59,961 bases of DNA, from contig JANQFG010000129.1 in assembly GCA_028277985.1 (NCBI GenBank), positions 1 to 59,961 of the forward strand. The letters are read 5' to 3'. The first letter of the stretch is position 1. The number at the start of each line of letters is the position of its first letter. The notes beneath the pieces were generated by a model. It was not told the origin of the DNA and made no database searches. It worked only from the letters and a program-made list of their open reading frames with translations. This document shows, piece after piece, positions 36,328 through 45,382 of the stretch. Source of the stretch: a bacterium. GTDB taxonomy: Bacteria; Desulfobacterota; DSWW01. The position numbers and the translations under genes were made by a program.

Positions 36328-37080
36328 CTAGTGCTCGTGGTGGATAATATGCGCTTTACCGCCCACTGCCTCGAGCAGGTGATCGGTCTCGCAAAACTCC
36401 TCGTGACTTCCGTGGAAATACAGCCGCTGGTTGATGCATGCCACCTTGTTCACGTGCCTGTTGACCACGCCCACGTTGTGGGTGGAGAACACCACGGTGA
36501 GGCCCGATTCCCGGTTCATGCGGTCCAGCATTCCGTAGAACCGGTTCTGCGCTTCCGCGTCCACCCCTGCCGTCGGCTCGTCCAGGATCAGTATCTCCGG
36601 AGACGAGACCAGGGCCCTGGCAATGAAGACACGCTGTTGCTGCCCCCCGGAAAGCTCTCCGATCGGGCGGGCCTTCATGCTGTCCATCCCCACGGACTCC
36701 AGTGCGCCCAGGACGAGGGATTCCCGTTCTCCCGAGCGCAGCCGACGCCGGTGCCCCACGGCAACCAGCCCCATGGCCACCACTTCTTGAACCGAGGCCG
36801 GGAAATAGGGATCGAAATGGGTCGCTTTTTGGGGAACATACCCGATCTTTTCCCACCCGCGGAAATCCCGAATCGGTGTTCCGAAGAGCGATACGTCTCC
36901 CCGGGTCGGCTGCAGGAGTCCGAGCATGACCTTGATCAGCGAGGTTTTTCCCGAACCGTTCGGCCCGATCACCGCGAGGAAATCGCCAGCATGGATCTCC
37001 AGGTCCACATCGACCAGCACCGGGTCTCGCCAGTAGCGGAACTCCACCTTTCGGATCCGGATCAGAATGCGCTCATCCAT
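36328..37080 (-). CDS. znuC: Zinc/manganese ABC transporter ATPase (ZnuC-like)
   Basis: 250 residues. Walker A GPNGSGKTS near 39-47, signature LSGGQQQR, Walker B ILILDEPTAGVD and a later H-loop. It overlaps the 3' end of the binding-protein gene by eight bases, so translation is coupled. It drives import through the adjoining permease. The C-terminal AHIIHHEH is His-rich, possibly a metal-sensing or cytosolic chelating tail. Confidence 0.85.
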   Translation of the reverse strand: MDERILIRIRKVEFRYWRDPVLVDVDLEIHAGDFLAVIGPNGSGKTSLIKVMLGLLQPTRGDVSLFGTPIRDFRGWEKIGYVPQKATHFDPYFPASVQEVVAMGLVAVGHRRRLRSGERESLVLGALESVGMDSMKARPIGELSGGQQQRVFIARALVSSPEILILDEPTAGVDAEAQNRFYGMLDRMNRESGLTVVFSTHNVGVVNRHVNKVACINQRLYFHGSHEEFCETDHLLEAVGGKAHIIHHEH

Positions 37081-38011
37081 CGCATTCCAGCCCTTTCCGC
37101 AGGCTACGCAGGTTCTCCTCCATGATCGAAAGGAAGGTCACGCCCCGGTCGAACTGCTCCTTCGTCATGTTTGCTCCAGGGTTGAGCAGCAGCGTTCCGG
37201 CCCCCACCTCCCCGGCCAGCACCTCGGCGAGCTTGGGGCTTATAAGGGTCTCGAAGAAGATGTACTTCGCACCCAGGCCTCTGGCAATCTCAACGACCTC
37301 GGCCAGCCTCCTGGGCGTGGGCTCCGAGTCCGCGCTGATCCCGTAGAGGGGAATCTCCTCAAGGCCGTATCGGCGGGCCAGGTGGGAGAAGGCCGAGTGT
37401 CCACCCAGGATCAGGGCTCGATGACGACACGTGGCCAGGCCCTGCTTGTATTGCCGGTCGAGGGCCTGAAGCTTCTCGTTGTAGACCCGGGCGTTCCTCC
37501 TGTACTGTTCGCCACCTTCCGGATCGATCGAGGCCAGAGCCTCGGCAATCCTTTCCAGGATCCCCTGATTGTACGCGAGGTCGAGCCAGATGTGGGGGTC
37601 TTGAGCTTCCTCCTCCTCGACCCCGTGCCGATGAGATGCCTCGCCCACGTCCCCCTCGTGGCCCTCGGCAGCAGCCATCACCTCGAGCCCCTGGCGGCCC
37701 GCTCCGTGAACAATGTCGGAAACCCACGGTTCCAGGCTCTCGCTCACGCACAGGAAGAGGTCCGCCTTGGCAATGGCCAACAAATCTCGGGCCTTCGGTT
37801 CCCACGCATGGGGCTCGACGCCCGGCGGCAGCAGGAGATTCACCTTTGCACGGTCTCCGCCCACGGCAACCGCAAACTCGTAGAGCGGAAACAGGCTGCA
37901 GACGATTCGGGGTCTGCCGCTCTCCTCCCGGCTCTTGCAGCCCGCCAGAAGAACCAGGCCTCCCAGTGCCAGGCAAAGAACCCTCCAGGGCGTCCACTTC
38001 CGAACGTACAT
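37073..38011 (-). CDS. znuA: Metal-binding lipoprotein of ABC importer (ZnuA-like)
   Basis: 312 residues. Lipobox LLAGC (Cys25) and the cluster A-I fold of zinc/manganese binding proteins: VSESLEPWV-type region, ALILGGHSAFSHLARRYGL and SADSEPTPRRL. A charged His-containing loop (about 130-160, AEGHEGDVGEASHRHG) precedes the metal site, as in zinc-specific members. The lipid anchor fits a periplasmic location. First gene of the znuA-C-B operon. Confidence 0.87.
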   Translation of the reverse strand: MYVRKWTPWRVLCLALGGLVLLAGCKSREESGRPRIVCSLFPLYEFAVAVGGDRAKVNLLLPPGVEPHAWEPKARDLLAIAKADLFLCVSESLEPWVSDIVHGAGRQGLEVMAAAEGHEGDVGEASHRHGVEEEEAQDPHIWLDLAYNQGILERIAEALASIDPEGGEQYRRNARVYNEKLQALDRQYKQGLATCRHRALILGGHSAFSHLARRYGLEEIPLYGISADSEPTPRRLAEVVEIARGLGAKYIFFETLISPKLAEVLAGEVGAGTLLLNPGANMTKEQFDRGVTFLSIMEENLRSLRKGLECDG

Positions 38012-38098
38012 GCCAGCATTTCCTCCGGGGACTCAGTATAGAGCTCACCGCCTGCAAGCGCAACGGAGTTGCAAAGCCGGCTCTAGCCGAAGTTTCAC

Positions 38099-38128
38099 TT
38101 GACCCCGCCCCGAAATGTAGAATATAAG
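38099..38128 (+). promoter_or_regulatory. Promoter of the thrombospondin type 3 protein
   Basis: TTGACC at 38099-38104 and TATAAG at 38123-38128, 18 bases apart, in the AT-rich gap between divergent genes. A loose dyad TGTA-N14-TACA lies at about 38116-38137 and overlaps the -10; it could be an operator (candidate for the Fur-type regulator at 39219), but I could not align it to a known Zur box. Confidence 0.5.
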
Positions 38129-38172
38129 TAATTTACAAATATAAAAACAACTGAAAAAGGGAGGAAGCACCC

Positions 38173-39075
38173 ATGCAAGGAACACTTTCCGCAATCCCGG
38201 CGCTTTTTCTGATGATCGTGATCTCGTTCTCGCAGGTCGGTCTCGCTGCGGCACAGAGCGACTTCGATGGAGACGGGGTGCCGGACGTCGAAGACAACTG
38301 CGCCCTTGTGAGCAACGAGGACCAGGCTGACAGCGAAACCCCTTTCAGCGACGGCATCGGGGATGCCTGTGACAACTGCCCGGACGATTACAACCCCTTT
38401 CAGCAGGACCAGGATGCGGACGGCGTTGGCGATTCCTGTGACAACTGTGCCCCCCTTCCCAACCCGGACCAGGGCCAGAATCCGTGTATCGACCCAGACG
38501 ACATCGACGGTGACGGGGTGCTCAACGAGGAAGACAACTGTGAAGAGGTTTGGAATCCTTTCCAGCTGAACGCGGATGACGACGATTTCGGGAACCTCTG
38601 CGACAACTGCGACCTGGTCCCGAACGACCAGGCAGACAACGATGGTGACGGGCTCGGAAATGCGTGCGACAATTGCATCGACGTTGAGAATCCCACGCAG
38701 CGGGACACGGACGAGGACGGGGCCGGAGACGAATGCGACGAAGACATCGATGACGACGGAGTCCTGAACGAGGGAGACAACTGTCCCTATGTGGACAACG
38801 CCGGGCAGCAGGACAGCGAGACGCCTGCGCCGGATGGTGTCGGAGATGCATGCGACAACTGCCCGCTCTCTTTCAACCCTGACCAGGCGGACCACGACTT
38901 GGACGGGCTGGGAACAGCGTGCGACTCGGATCCGTGCCTATGCGGAACCTTCTTCTGCGACCCGGAAGGACAGGAGAACCTGGCCAACCGGTCCCTGAAT
39001 CTCTGTATCTATCTCCTCCCGCTGGGACTGGTGGTGGTGATGCGAAGGTTCGTCAACCGCGGAAGGACGAGGTAG
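38173..39075 (+). CDS. Secreted thrombospondin type 3 repeat protein
   Basis: 300 residues. The signal peptide ends near 27 (AAAQS). Residues of about 29-262 consist of thrombospondin type 3 calcium-binding repeats: repeated DxDxDGxGDACDNC units, about eight. The C-terminus is a hydrophobic stretch (about 277-290) ending in a basic RFVNRGRTR tail, like a membrane anchor or sorting signal, without the CFI module of the array at 14 kb. ATG at 38173 follows AAAAAGGGAGG. It is divergent from the zinc importer, which may hint at metal-linked regulation. Confidence 0.72.
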   Translation: MQGTLSAIPALFLMIVISFSQVGLAAAQSDFDGDGVPDVEDNCALVSNEDQADSETPFSDGIGDACDNCPDDYNPFQQDQDADGVGDSCDNCAPLPNPDQGQNPCIDPDDIDGDGVLNEEDNCEEVWNPFQLNADDDDFGNLCDNCDLVPNDQADNDGDGLGNACDNCIDVENPTQRDTDEDGAGDECDEDIDDDGVLNEGDNCPYVDNAGQQDSETPAPDGVGDACDNCPLSFNPDQADHDLDGLGTACDSDPCLCGTFFCDPEGQENLANRSLNLCIYLLPLGLVVVMRRFVNRGRTR

Positions 39076-39138
39076 CGCGGCTCGCGGAACAGCCTGCAGG
39101 CAGCTCTTCCCCGCGATCGTCTCCTTCATGCAACCCGG

Positions 39139-39171
39139 TTGCGCATGGGGCCGGATCTCCCTATAGTAGGG
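39139..39171 (+). promoter_or_regulatory. Candidate promoter/operator of the Fur-family gene
   Basis: TTGCGC at 39139-39144 and TATAGT at 39162-39167 are 17 bases apart. CCCTATAGTAGGG at 39159-39171 is an inverted repeat centred on the -10. It would suit self-repression, though Fur sites are usually larger. Confidence 0.4.
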
Positions 39172-39218
39172 ACATGAGGGCCCCGCACCCGGGGCGCCGT
39201 CAAGGAGCCGTTCCCGCA

Positions 39219-39680
39219 ATGAAAAGGGTTGCCGGACAAGTCCTTTCGGATGACAGGAACACCCAGGCGGTCGAGATCCTGCGAACTGCGAAGTTGCGAG
39301 TGACTTCGTGCAGGACTTCCCTGCTGGGCTTCCTTCTCGACGCCGAGGCTCCGCTCACTCAGAAGGAGCTGACCGAAAGCCTGGAGGAGCAGGGATTCAA
39401 CCGGGTCACGATCTACCGGGCCCTTCAAACGTTTCTGGACGCGTCCATCGTTCATCGAATCGTCACCGAAGACCGGACTTGGCGCTTCGCCATCACCCTC
39501 TGCGGCCACCGTGGCCACTGTCATCCCCACTTCTCCTGCCGCGAATGCGGTCGGATTCGATGTCTCGACGGGGTCGCCATCCCGGGCGTCAGCCTGGAGG
39601 GCCACCGGATCGAGGCGCAGGCCATGTACCTGTGGGGGGTATGCCCGGGCTGCCTGGAGGAGGCAGAGTCGGCGCAATGA
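39219..39680 (+). CDS. Fur-family metal regulator
   Basis: 153 residues. Winged helix with NRVTIYRALQTFLDASIVH (about 61-79) and the metal sites: His97, His100, His102, His104 with Cys101, then Cys-x2-Cys (107/110) and Cys-x2-Cys (142/145) for structural zinc. This combination fits Zur or Fur/PerR relatives; the two zinc-importer operons in the window make Zur the leading guess. ATG at 39219 is preceded by AAGGAG. Its stop overlaps the next gene by four bases. Confidence 0.75.
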   Translation: MKRVAGQVLSDDRNTQAVEILRTAKLRVTSCRTSLLGFLLDAEAPLTQKELTESLEEQGFNRVTIYRALQTFLDASIVHRIVTEDRTWRFAITLCGHRGHCHPHFSCRECGRIRCLDGVAIPGVSLEGHRIEAQAMYLWGVCPGCLEEAESAQ

Positions 39681-40672
39681 AACCGCATCAGGAAGTGATC
39701 GATCGCATCCTGGAGACGATACAGTCGAAGCAGAGTTTCGTGCTGACCACCCATGTCAATGCGGATGGAGACGGAATCGGGTCCGAGCTTGCGCTCTATC
39801 ATCATCTGAGGGATCTCGGAAAAGAGGTGCACATCATCAACCCCACCCCCATGCCGGATGCCTATCGATTTCTTGATCCGGAGGGGACCAGGGTGGAGGC
39901 CTACGGGGACCATCACGCCCGCACGGTCCAGCAGTCTGATGCGCTTGTTCTGCTCGATCTGTCGGAGATCAGCCGGCTGGGCGCCCTCGGAAAGGCGCTT
40001 GCCCGAAACGGCCCCTTCAAGGTCTGCATCGACCATCACCCCACAGAGGGCGTTTCCAACGATCTCGCCTGGATCGACGAGCGGGCCTCTGCCACGGGCG
40101 AGCTCGTCTACGAGCTTCTCATGCAGGCGGGAGGGAAGCTCTCGCGCTCGATCGCCGAAGGCATCTACGTGGCCATCATGACGGATACGGGCTGCTTCCG
40201 GTACGCCAACGTCACGGCTCATACCCATCGGGTGGCAGCCGATCTCCTGGAGACCGGCCTCGACCATAACAGGCTCTACCGGCTCGTCTACGAGAGCAAC
40301 AGCTGGAACCAGTCCCGGCTTTTCGCCAAGACAATCGGGGACATGAACCGGGCCTGCAACGACAGGGTGGCGTGGATGAAGATACCACGCCGGACTTTCC
40401 GGGAGACCGGGACCCTCGAGAAAGACACCGAAGGCCTCGTGGAGTTCCCCAGAAGCATCGGCGAGGTGCAGATTTCCATTCTTTTCATCGAGCAGGCCGC
40501 GGATCGTATACGTGTGCGCTTCAGGTCGCCAAGCCATACAGCGGTGGACGGTCTGGCCAGAGAATTGGGTGGGGGTGGCCACAGGAACGCGTCAGCCGCG
40601 CTTCTCAAGGGAACGACTCTGGACGAGGCGATCGACAGGGTCCTTGCCTTGGTGGAAAAATACGTTCATTAG
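39677..40672 (+). CDS. DHH/DHHA1 family phosphoesterase (NrnA-like)
   Basis: 331 residues. Motifs in order: HVNADGDGIGSELAL (DxDxxGS), LDLSEISRLG, CIDHHPT (DHH), MTDTGCFRYAN, and the C-terminal DHHA1 GGGGHRNAS. Family members hydrolyse short oligonucleotides, c-di-AMP-derived pApA or PAP. It is translationally coupled to the Fur-family gene by the ATGA overlap. Confidence 0.88.
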   Translation: MKPHQEVIDRILETIQSKQSFVLTTHVNADGDGIGSELALYHHLRDLGKEVHIINPTPMPDAYRFLDPEGTRVEAYGDHHARTVQQSDALVLLDLSEISRLGALGKALARNGPFKVCIDHHPTEGVSNDLAWIDERASATGELVYELLMQAGGKLSRSIAEGIYVAIMTDTGCFRYANVTAHTHRVAADLLETGLDHNRLYRLVYESNSWNQSRLFAKTIGDMNRACNDRVAWMKIPRRTFRETGTLEKDTEGLVEFPRSIGEVQISILFIEQAADRIRVRFRSPSHTAVDGLARELGGGGHRNASAALLKGTTLDEAIDRVLALVEKYVH

Positions 40673-40699
40673 GGATCGATCAAAAGGGAAACGAGGCCA

Positions 40700-41113
40700 A
40701 TGTCTTCAGAAGAGAATACCCTCGAGGAAGGAACCGAGCTGTCGCTCGATTTTCAGAAGCTTAAGAAGGTCGCGGACTGCGGAGAGGATGTGGTCCCGGT
40801 TGCCGTGCAGGACGCGGATAGCAAAGAGGTCTTGATCGTTGCATACGCGAACGATCAGGCCCTGGACTACTCGATCCGGAACGGTGTGGCCGCGTTCTGG
40901 AGCACATCCAGAAAGGAACTCTGGGTCAAAGGGGCCACCTCGGGGGACACGCTCGACCTGGTGGAGGTCCGGCTCAACTGCGAACAGAACTCCCTGCTCT
41001 ACCTGGTCCGCCCCCGCGGCAAAGGGGCCTGCCACACCAAGGACCGGGCCGGAACGCCTCGCCGAACCTGTTACTACCGCAGACTGAAGAACGGAAAGCT
41101 CGAACACTTGTAG
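40700..41113 (+). CDS. hisI: Phosphoribosyl-AMP cyclohydrolase
   Basis: 137 residues. Opens the adenine ring in histidine biosynthesis (step 3). AYANDQALDYS, FWSTSRKELWVKGATSGD, LNCEQNSLLYLV and CHTKDR...CYYR are the zinc-binding HisI signature. It is the single-domain form with no HisE fused. It lies 27 bases downstream of the DHH phosphoesterase on the same strand, so part of the same transcript. Confidence 0.92.
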   Translation: MSSEENTLEEGTELSLDFQKLKKVADCGEDVVPVAVQDADSKEVLIVAYANDQALDYSIRNGVAAFWSTSRKELWVKGATSGDTLDLVEVRLNCEQNSLLYLVRPRGKGACHTKDRAGTPRRTCYYRRLKNGKLEHL

Positions 41114-41155
41114 ATTCGGGCAAGCCATGCCTTCTAGTTCTTGACCTTTGCCCTT

Positions 41156-43879
41156 TCACCCTGCCGATAAAACGTTGCAGACCACCTCGGCCAGGTCAGC
41201 CACTCGGTAAGGCTTCAGAAGCACTCCGTCAAAGCCGTATTCCCTGAAATGGGACATAACAGGGTCCTCAGAATATCCGCTAGATACGATCACCTTTGCG
41301 TCCGGGTCCAGTTCTCGCAGCAATTTGAGCGTCTCCTCGCCCCCCATCTCTCCCGGAATCGTCAAGTCCATGATGACGGCACCAAAGGGACGGCCCTTGT
41401 TCATGGCCTGTCGGTACATCTCGATGCCTTCCTGCCCATTCGTTGCGAGGTCTACTTCGTAGCCGAGACGCGTGAGCACGCCCCCGGCCGATTTTCGGAT
41501 GATCTCCTCATCGTCGACCACCAGGACCCTTCCCTCGCCGTCCGACAGGAAGGCGCTGGTCGTTTCCTCGGCCACGGCCCGGCTTTCGGAGGTCGGCAAA
41601 TAAACACAGAAGGTGGATCCTTTTCCCACCTCCGAGTCCACCTCGAAGTGACCGCCGTGGCGGTTGACGATCGAGAAGGCGATCGCAAGGCCCAGGCCGC
41701 GGCCCCTCTCTTTGGTGGTGAAGAAGGGGTCGAATATCTTCGGAAGCTGTTCCTGAGGGATGCCGCCCCCCTGATCTTCGACCGAGACCTTCACGTGTCC
41801 ACCCTCCTTCAGCCCTCCCCTCTCGTTCTTCCCGACCCGTACGTTTTCCGCCCGAATCCGGATCAACCCCCCTTCGGGCATGGCCTGGTCCGCGTTGATG
41901 ACAAGGTTCTGGAGGACCTGGCCCAGCTGGCCTTCGTCCGCATCCACGGCCCAGAGCCCATCCGGGATCGAATAGTCGCATCGGGTGTTCGAGCCGCTCA
42001 GGGCAAAGGCGGCGCTCTCTTTCAGCAGCTCCGGAATACGAATGTGTTTCTTGATCGGCTCACCTCCCTTGGCAAAGGTGAGAAGCTGCTGGGTCAGACC
42101 CTGGGCGCGAAGAGAGGCCTTCTCCGCATCGGCCAGCATCTGCCCGATCTCGTCATCGAGGTCTCCGTAGAGCCTGGCCATGGAGACGTTCGCCATGATG
42201 GAGGTCAGCATGTTGTTGAAGTCATGGGCGATGCCCCCGGCCAGCACTCCCAGGGACTGAAGGCGCTGGACGTGACCCAGCTCCTGTTCCATCCGCTTCC
42301 GGTCCCATATGTCCCGGAACACCTGGTAGACAGCCGGGCGGCCGTCGATCTGAATCAGGTGCGCCATCACTTCCACCGGCCGTTCGTTCCCATCCGAGCG
42401 GAGGACGACCGTCTCCTCCGGATGATCCTGGTCCCGTTCATTCACGATTCTGTTGAATGCCTCTGTCGCGTCTTCCCTCAACCGCAAAGGGTAGATTTCC
42501 ACATGATGAAGCCCCACGATCGAGCCTTTCGATCTCGAGAGCAGCTCCGACGCCGCAGGGTTCACATCAATGATCCGGCCTGACTCGGGATCCGCGAGGA
42601 TGATGGCATCGAGGGAACCCTCAAAGAGCGCACGGTGGCGTTCCTCGTTCTGACGCAGCTCCTCCTCCATCTCCTTCCGCTCCGTGATGTCCATGATCAT
42701 TCCGGAAATGATGCCGTTCTCGAACATCCCATTCATCAGAACGCTCTTGACTTGCCCCGTCTTCGTCAGCAGCCTAATTTCGCGGCCTACGATCTTCCCC
42801 TTGCGGGTCAGCTCCTCGATGACACTGTCTCTTTCTTTCGGGTCCTCGTAGGCTTCAACGAATTTCACGGCCCGAAGTTCTTCCACCGAGTCGTACTCGA
42901 GCAACGAAAGGAAGGACTGATTCATGTAGAAGACATCTCCTTCCATGTTTCTTGTGAAAATCCCGACGAGGGCATTGTCTACCAGATTCCGGTAATTCTT
43001 CTCGGATTCCTTCAAAGCCTCCTCGGCCCGTATGCGGTCCGTGATATCACGTCCCTCGGGGATGACAAGCACCACGTCCCCGGCGCTGTTCTCTATGGGG
43101 CGAAAGGAACCGTCGAAGTAATGAATGTTTCCATCAGGGTCCGGATTGTAGGCTTCTACCCGGATGAACTCCCCTGCACACGCTCTCTGAACGGCGTCGC
43201 GCGCCAGCTCGCGCATCTCAGATGAATGCGACCAGTATGGCGTTTCCCAGAAAGGCACGCCGATCACGTCCTCTTCCTTGAGCCCCAGGAAATCCAGAGC
43301 TGTCTGATTCGCCTCCAGCAGCCTTCCGCCCGCATCCATCAATCCCATGAACTGAAAGGAATGGTCGAAAATGGCACGAAACCGATGCTCACGTTCCCTC
43401 AGCGAATCTTCGATGCTTTTCTGTTCCGTGATGTCCCTGACCGATCCGATCATGCCGATCGGGTTGCCTTCGCTATCCCTCAACAGGGAGTTCTTCATCA
43501 GGGTGGGGAATTCCGTTCCGTCCCGTCGAAGGTGCCAGACCTCTCCGCTGAACTCGCCCTCCTCGCGCAGTTTCCGATTGGCGGCATCCACCGACGGCAT
43601 CTGCTCGGGGGTGTGGAAGATGGAAAGATTCTTCCCGATCAATTCATCCGGATCGTATCCGTGCATGTTCGCAAAGGCCTTGTTCAAGAACAGGAGGTTA
43701 CCTTCCAGGTCGACAATTGCCATTCCCTCTGTGCTCTGTTCCGCCGCCTCCGCGATCAGCCGCAGCCTTGTCATCTGCTGCCTCGCCTCGTTCACCAGGC
43801 CCTCCAACCCTGACATCCGCTCGCGCAACTCTCTCATCTCCTCGATCAGCTGCGTCTTCGTCTTGCTGGTGTCCTTCAT
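41156..43879 (-). CDS. Hybrid sensor histidine kinase with four PAS domains
   Basis: 907 residues, soluble (no clear membrane segment). N-terminal coiled coil, four PAS domains (about 35-155, 160-285, 290-405, 410-530), HisKA with phosphoacceptor His552 in GGIAHDFNN, HATPase_c (about 650-780, NLVINADQAM and GRGLGLA) and a C-terminal receiver with Asp838 in VIMDLTIPGE. It phosphorylates itself and its own receiver, and probably the stand-alone response regulator whose gene overlaps its start by four bases. The signal is unknown. Confidence 0.9.
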   Translation of the reverse strand: MKDTSKTKTQLIEEMRELRERMSGLEGLVNEARQQMTRLRLIAEAAEQSTEGMAIVDLEGNLLFLNKAFANMHGYDPDELIGKNLSIFHTPEQMPSVDAANRKLREEGEFSGEVWHLRRDGTEFPTLMKNSLLRDSEGNPIGMIGSVRDITEQKSIEDSLREREHRFRAIFDHSFQFMGLMDAGGRLLEANQTALDFLGLKEEDVIGVPFWETPYWSHSSEMRELARDAVQRACAGEFIRVEAYNPDPDGNIHYFDGSFRPIENSAGDVVLVIPEGRDITDRIRAEEALKESEKNYRNLVDNALVGIFTRNMEGDVFYMNQSFLSLLEYDSVEELRAVKFVEAYEDPKERDSVIEELTRKGKIVGREIRLLTKTGQVKSVLMNGMFENGIISGMIMDITERKEMEEELRQNEERHRALFEGSLDAIILADPESGRIIDVNPAASELLSRSKGSIVGLHHVEIYPLRLREDATEAFNRIVNERDQDHPEETVVLRSDGNERPVEVMAHLIQIDGRPAVYQVFRDIWDRKRMEQELGHVQRLQSLGVLAGGIAHDFNNMLTSIMANVSMARLYGDLDDEIGQMLADAEKASLRAQGLTQQLLTFAKGGEPIKKHIRIPELLKESAAFALSGSNTRCDYSIPDGLWAVDADEGQLGQVLQNLVINADQAMPEGGLIRIRAENVRVGKNERGGLKEGGHVKVSVEDQGGGIPQEQLPKIFDPFFTTKERGRGLGLAIAFSIVNRHGGHFEVDSEVGKGSTFCVYLPTSESRAVAEETTSAFLSDGEGRVLVVDDEEIIRKSAGGVLTRLGYEVDLATNGQEGIEMYRQAMNKGRPFGAVIMDLTIPGEMGGEETLKLLRELDPDAKVIVSSGYSEDPVMSHFREYGFDGVLLKPYRVADLAEVVCNVLSAG

Positions 43880-44283
43880 GGTGTCGTTCTCCTGCGTCTC
43901 AGCGCCAAGGTCTTCCGTACGTTCAGCAGCAGCCCCTTCTCATCGATCGGCTTGTCCAGATAGCCGTCAGGGGGCGGGACACTTCGTTGATAAATGAGTC
44001 TGCGCAGGTCCGGGTGTGCCGAGATGATGCAGACCGGGATATCCTTGAGTTCCGGATCTCTGCGCAGCTCCTCGAAGACTTCTCCACCATCTTTTCCGGG
44101 CATCGTGATGTCGAGTGTTATCAGGTCAGGATTTTCCGCGCGGGCCATCTCCACGGCCTCATCACCGTCACTCGCTGCGACGACGGTTGCACCGTTGTCC
44201 TCGAGCACGGTGCAGATGAATGCACGGACATCGGCCTCATCGTCAACGACCAGGATCTTGTAGGGGGAAAGGTCACTTGGCAT
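43876..44283 (-). CDS. Single-domain response regulator
   Basis: 135 residues, one receiver domain: acid pocket Asp14-Asp15-Glu16 in VVDDEADV, phosphoacceptor Asp58 in LITLDITMPG and the conserved Lys in YLDKPID. No output domain, so it works as a relay or protein-binding switch. Its ATGA overlap with the hybrid kinase gene argues for a cognate pair. Start at 44283, after GGAGGG. Confidence 0.87.
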   Translation of the reverse strand: MPSDLSPYKILVVDDEADVRAFICTVLEDNGATVVAASDGDEAVEMARAENPDLITLDITMPGKDGGEVFEELRRDPELKDIPVCIISAHPDLRRLIYQRSVPPPDGYLDKPIDEKGLLLNVRKTLALRRRRTTP

Positions 44284-44538
44284 ACGTGCGATCCCTCCGA
44301 TCGATGTTCTTGGGCTCGGCGTCGTGCTCAATCCTGGCTGTTAGCCGTTAGCTTTCAGCTGTTAGGTCCTAACCGCCCCCGCCACGAGATGCGCTCCAGA
44401 ACCGGGCGGAGCGAGCTAACAGCTAAAGCCTGGTGGCTGAAAGCCGGGAGGCTTGATTCCTACTCATGCATCCTGGAGAGAACCTTCCGAGGGTTCAGTA
44501 TAGCAAAAAGGGGGAGGAAAACAGGAGGGGGTGCAGGG
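44284..44538. repeat. Imperfect inverted repeats between divergent units
   Basis: GGCTGTTAGCCGTTAGCTTTCAG-type sequence at about 44335-44365 is matched in inverted form by CTAACAGCTAAAGCCTGGTGG and GCTGAAAGCC at about 44415-44452. No coding content. It resembles common intergenic inverted repeats rather than a terminator. Confidence 0.45.
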
Positions 44539-45219
44539 TCATCCTGGAGGGCCGAGGAGCCTCACCAACCAGGAGCGGATGGAATCGATCTCATCAGGAC
44601 ACACGGTGTGCCCCATCGGGTACTGACTCCATTCGACCCGGTAGCCCAGCCTGACCAGCTCGTCTCTCGCCTCTTGGGCGGTTTCCAGCGGCACCATCGG
44701 GTCCATGAATCCGTGGGCCATCATGATCGGGATATCAGCGTTGGCCTGGCATCGCCCTTCCGCCAGGGAGTCGAGAGTAGGCAAGTAAGTGGACAGGGCC
44801 AGGATGCCCGCCAGGGGTTTCCCGTACCGGAGGCCGGTGTGCAGGGCGATCGACCCGCCCTGCGAAAACCCGGCAAGAACGATGCGCTCATGGGGAACTC
44901 CCCGCTCATGTTCTTCTGCGATCAGCCTGTCCAGGTGGCCGACCGACTCGAGAAACCCCTGCATGTCCACCCGGCGCGGAAATCCCGCCTCGAGGATGTC
45001 GAACCAGGCCCGCATTACCATGCCACCGTTCAGGGTGACCGGGCGCATGGGTGCGTGGGGGAAGACATAGCGGACCGGTAGGCTCTCGGGTATCCCCAGC
45101 TCCGGGACGATCGGCTCGAAATCATGCCCGTCCGCACCCAGCCCATGGAGCCAGATGATGCTCGCCGTTGGTTTCTTGCCTGGGTCGATCTCAACGCATT
45201 CCAGCAATTCAGAAGTCAT
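44539..45219 (-). CDS. Carboxylesterase / phospholipase family (APT-like)
   Basis: 226 residues, alpha/beta hydrolase. WLHGLGADGHDF near 23-33, nucleophile elbow GFSQGG with Ser119, Asp173 in MDPMVP and His204 in PMGHTV make a complete triad. Members cleave acyl chains from small esters or protein thioesters. It is transcribed away from adenylate kinase. Confidence 0.87.
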   Translation of the reverse strand: MTSELLECVEIDPGKKPTASIIWLHGLGADGHDFEPIVPELGIPESLPVRYVFPHAPMRPVTLNGGMVMRAWFDILEAGFPRRVDMQGFLESVGHLDRLIAEEHERGVPHERIVLAGFSQGGSIALHTGLRYGKPLAGILALSTYLPTLDSLAEGRCQANADIPIMMAHGFMDPMVPLETAQEARDELVRLGYRVEWSQYPMGHTVCPDEIDSIRSWLVRLLGPPG

Positions 45220-45382
45220 CTTTCTCTCCTCTCAGAGATATGGATGCACGTCCTCGTCCTCCTTGTTCAAACCGGGTTCACGATGCAGGACCTTGACATG
45301 GGACGCTCTTTCCGTCATACACATAGGGTTCACGAGTGTCAGAAGATGACGGAGTTAGTAGCTTTCAAAAGGAGGAACACCC

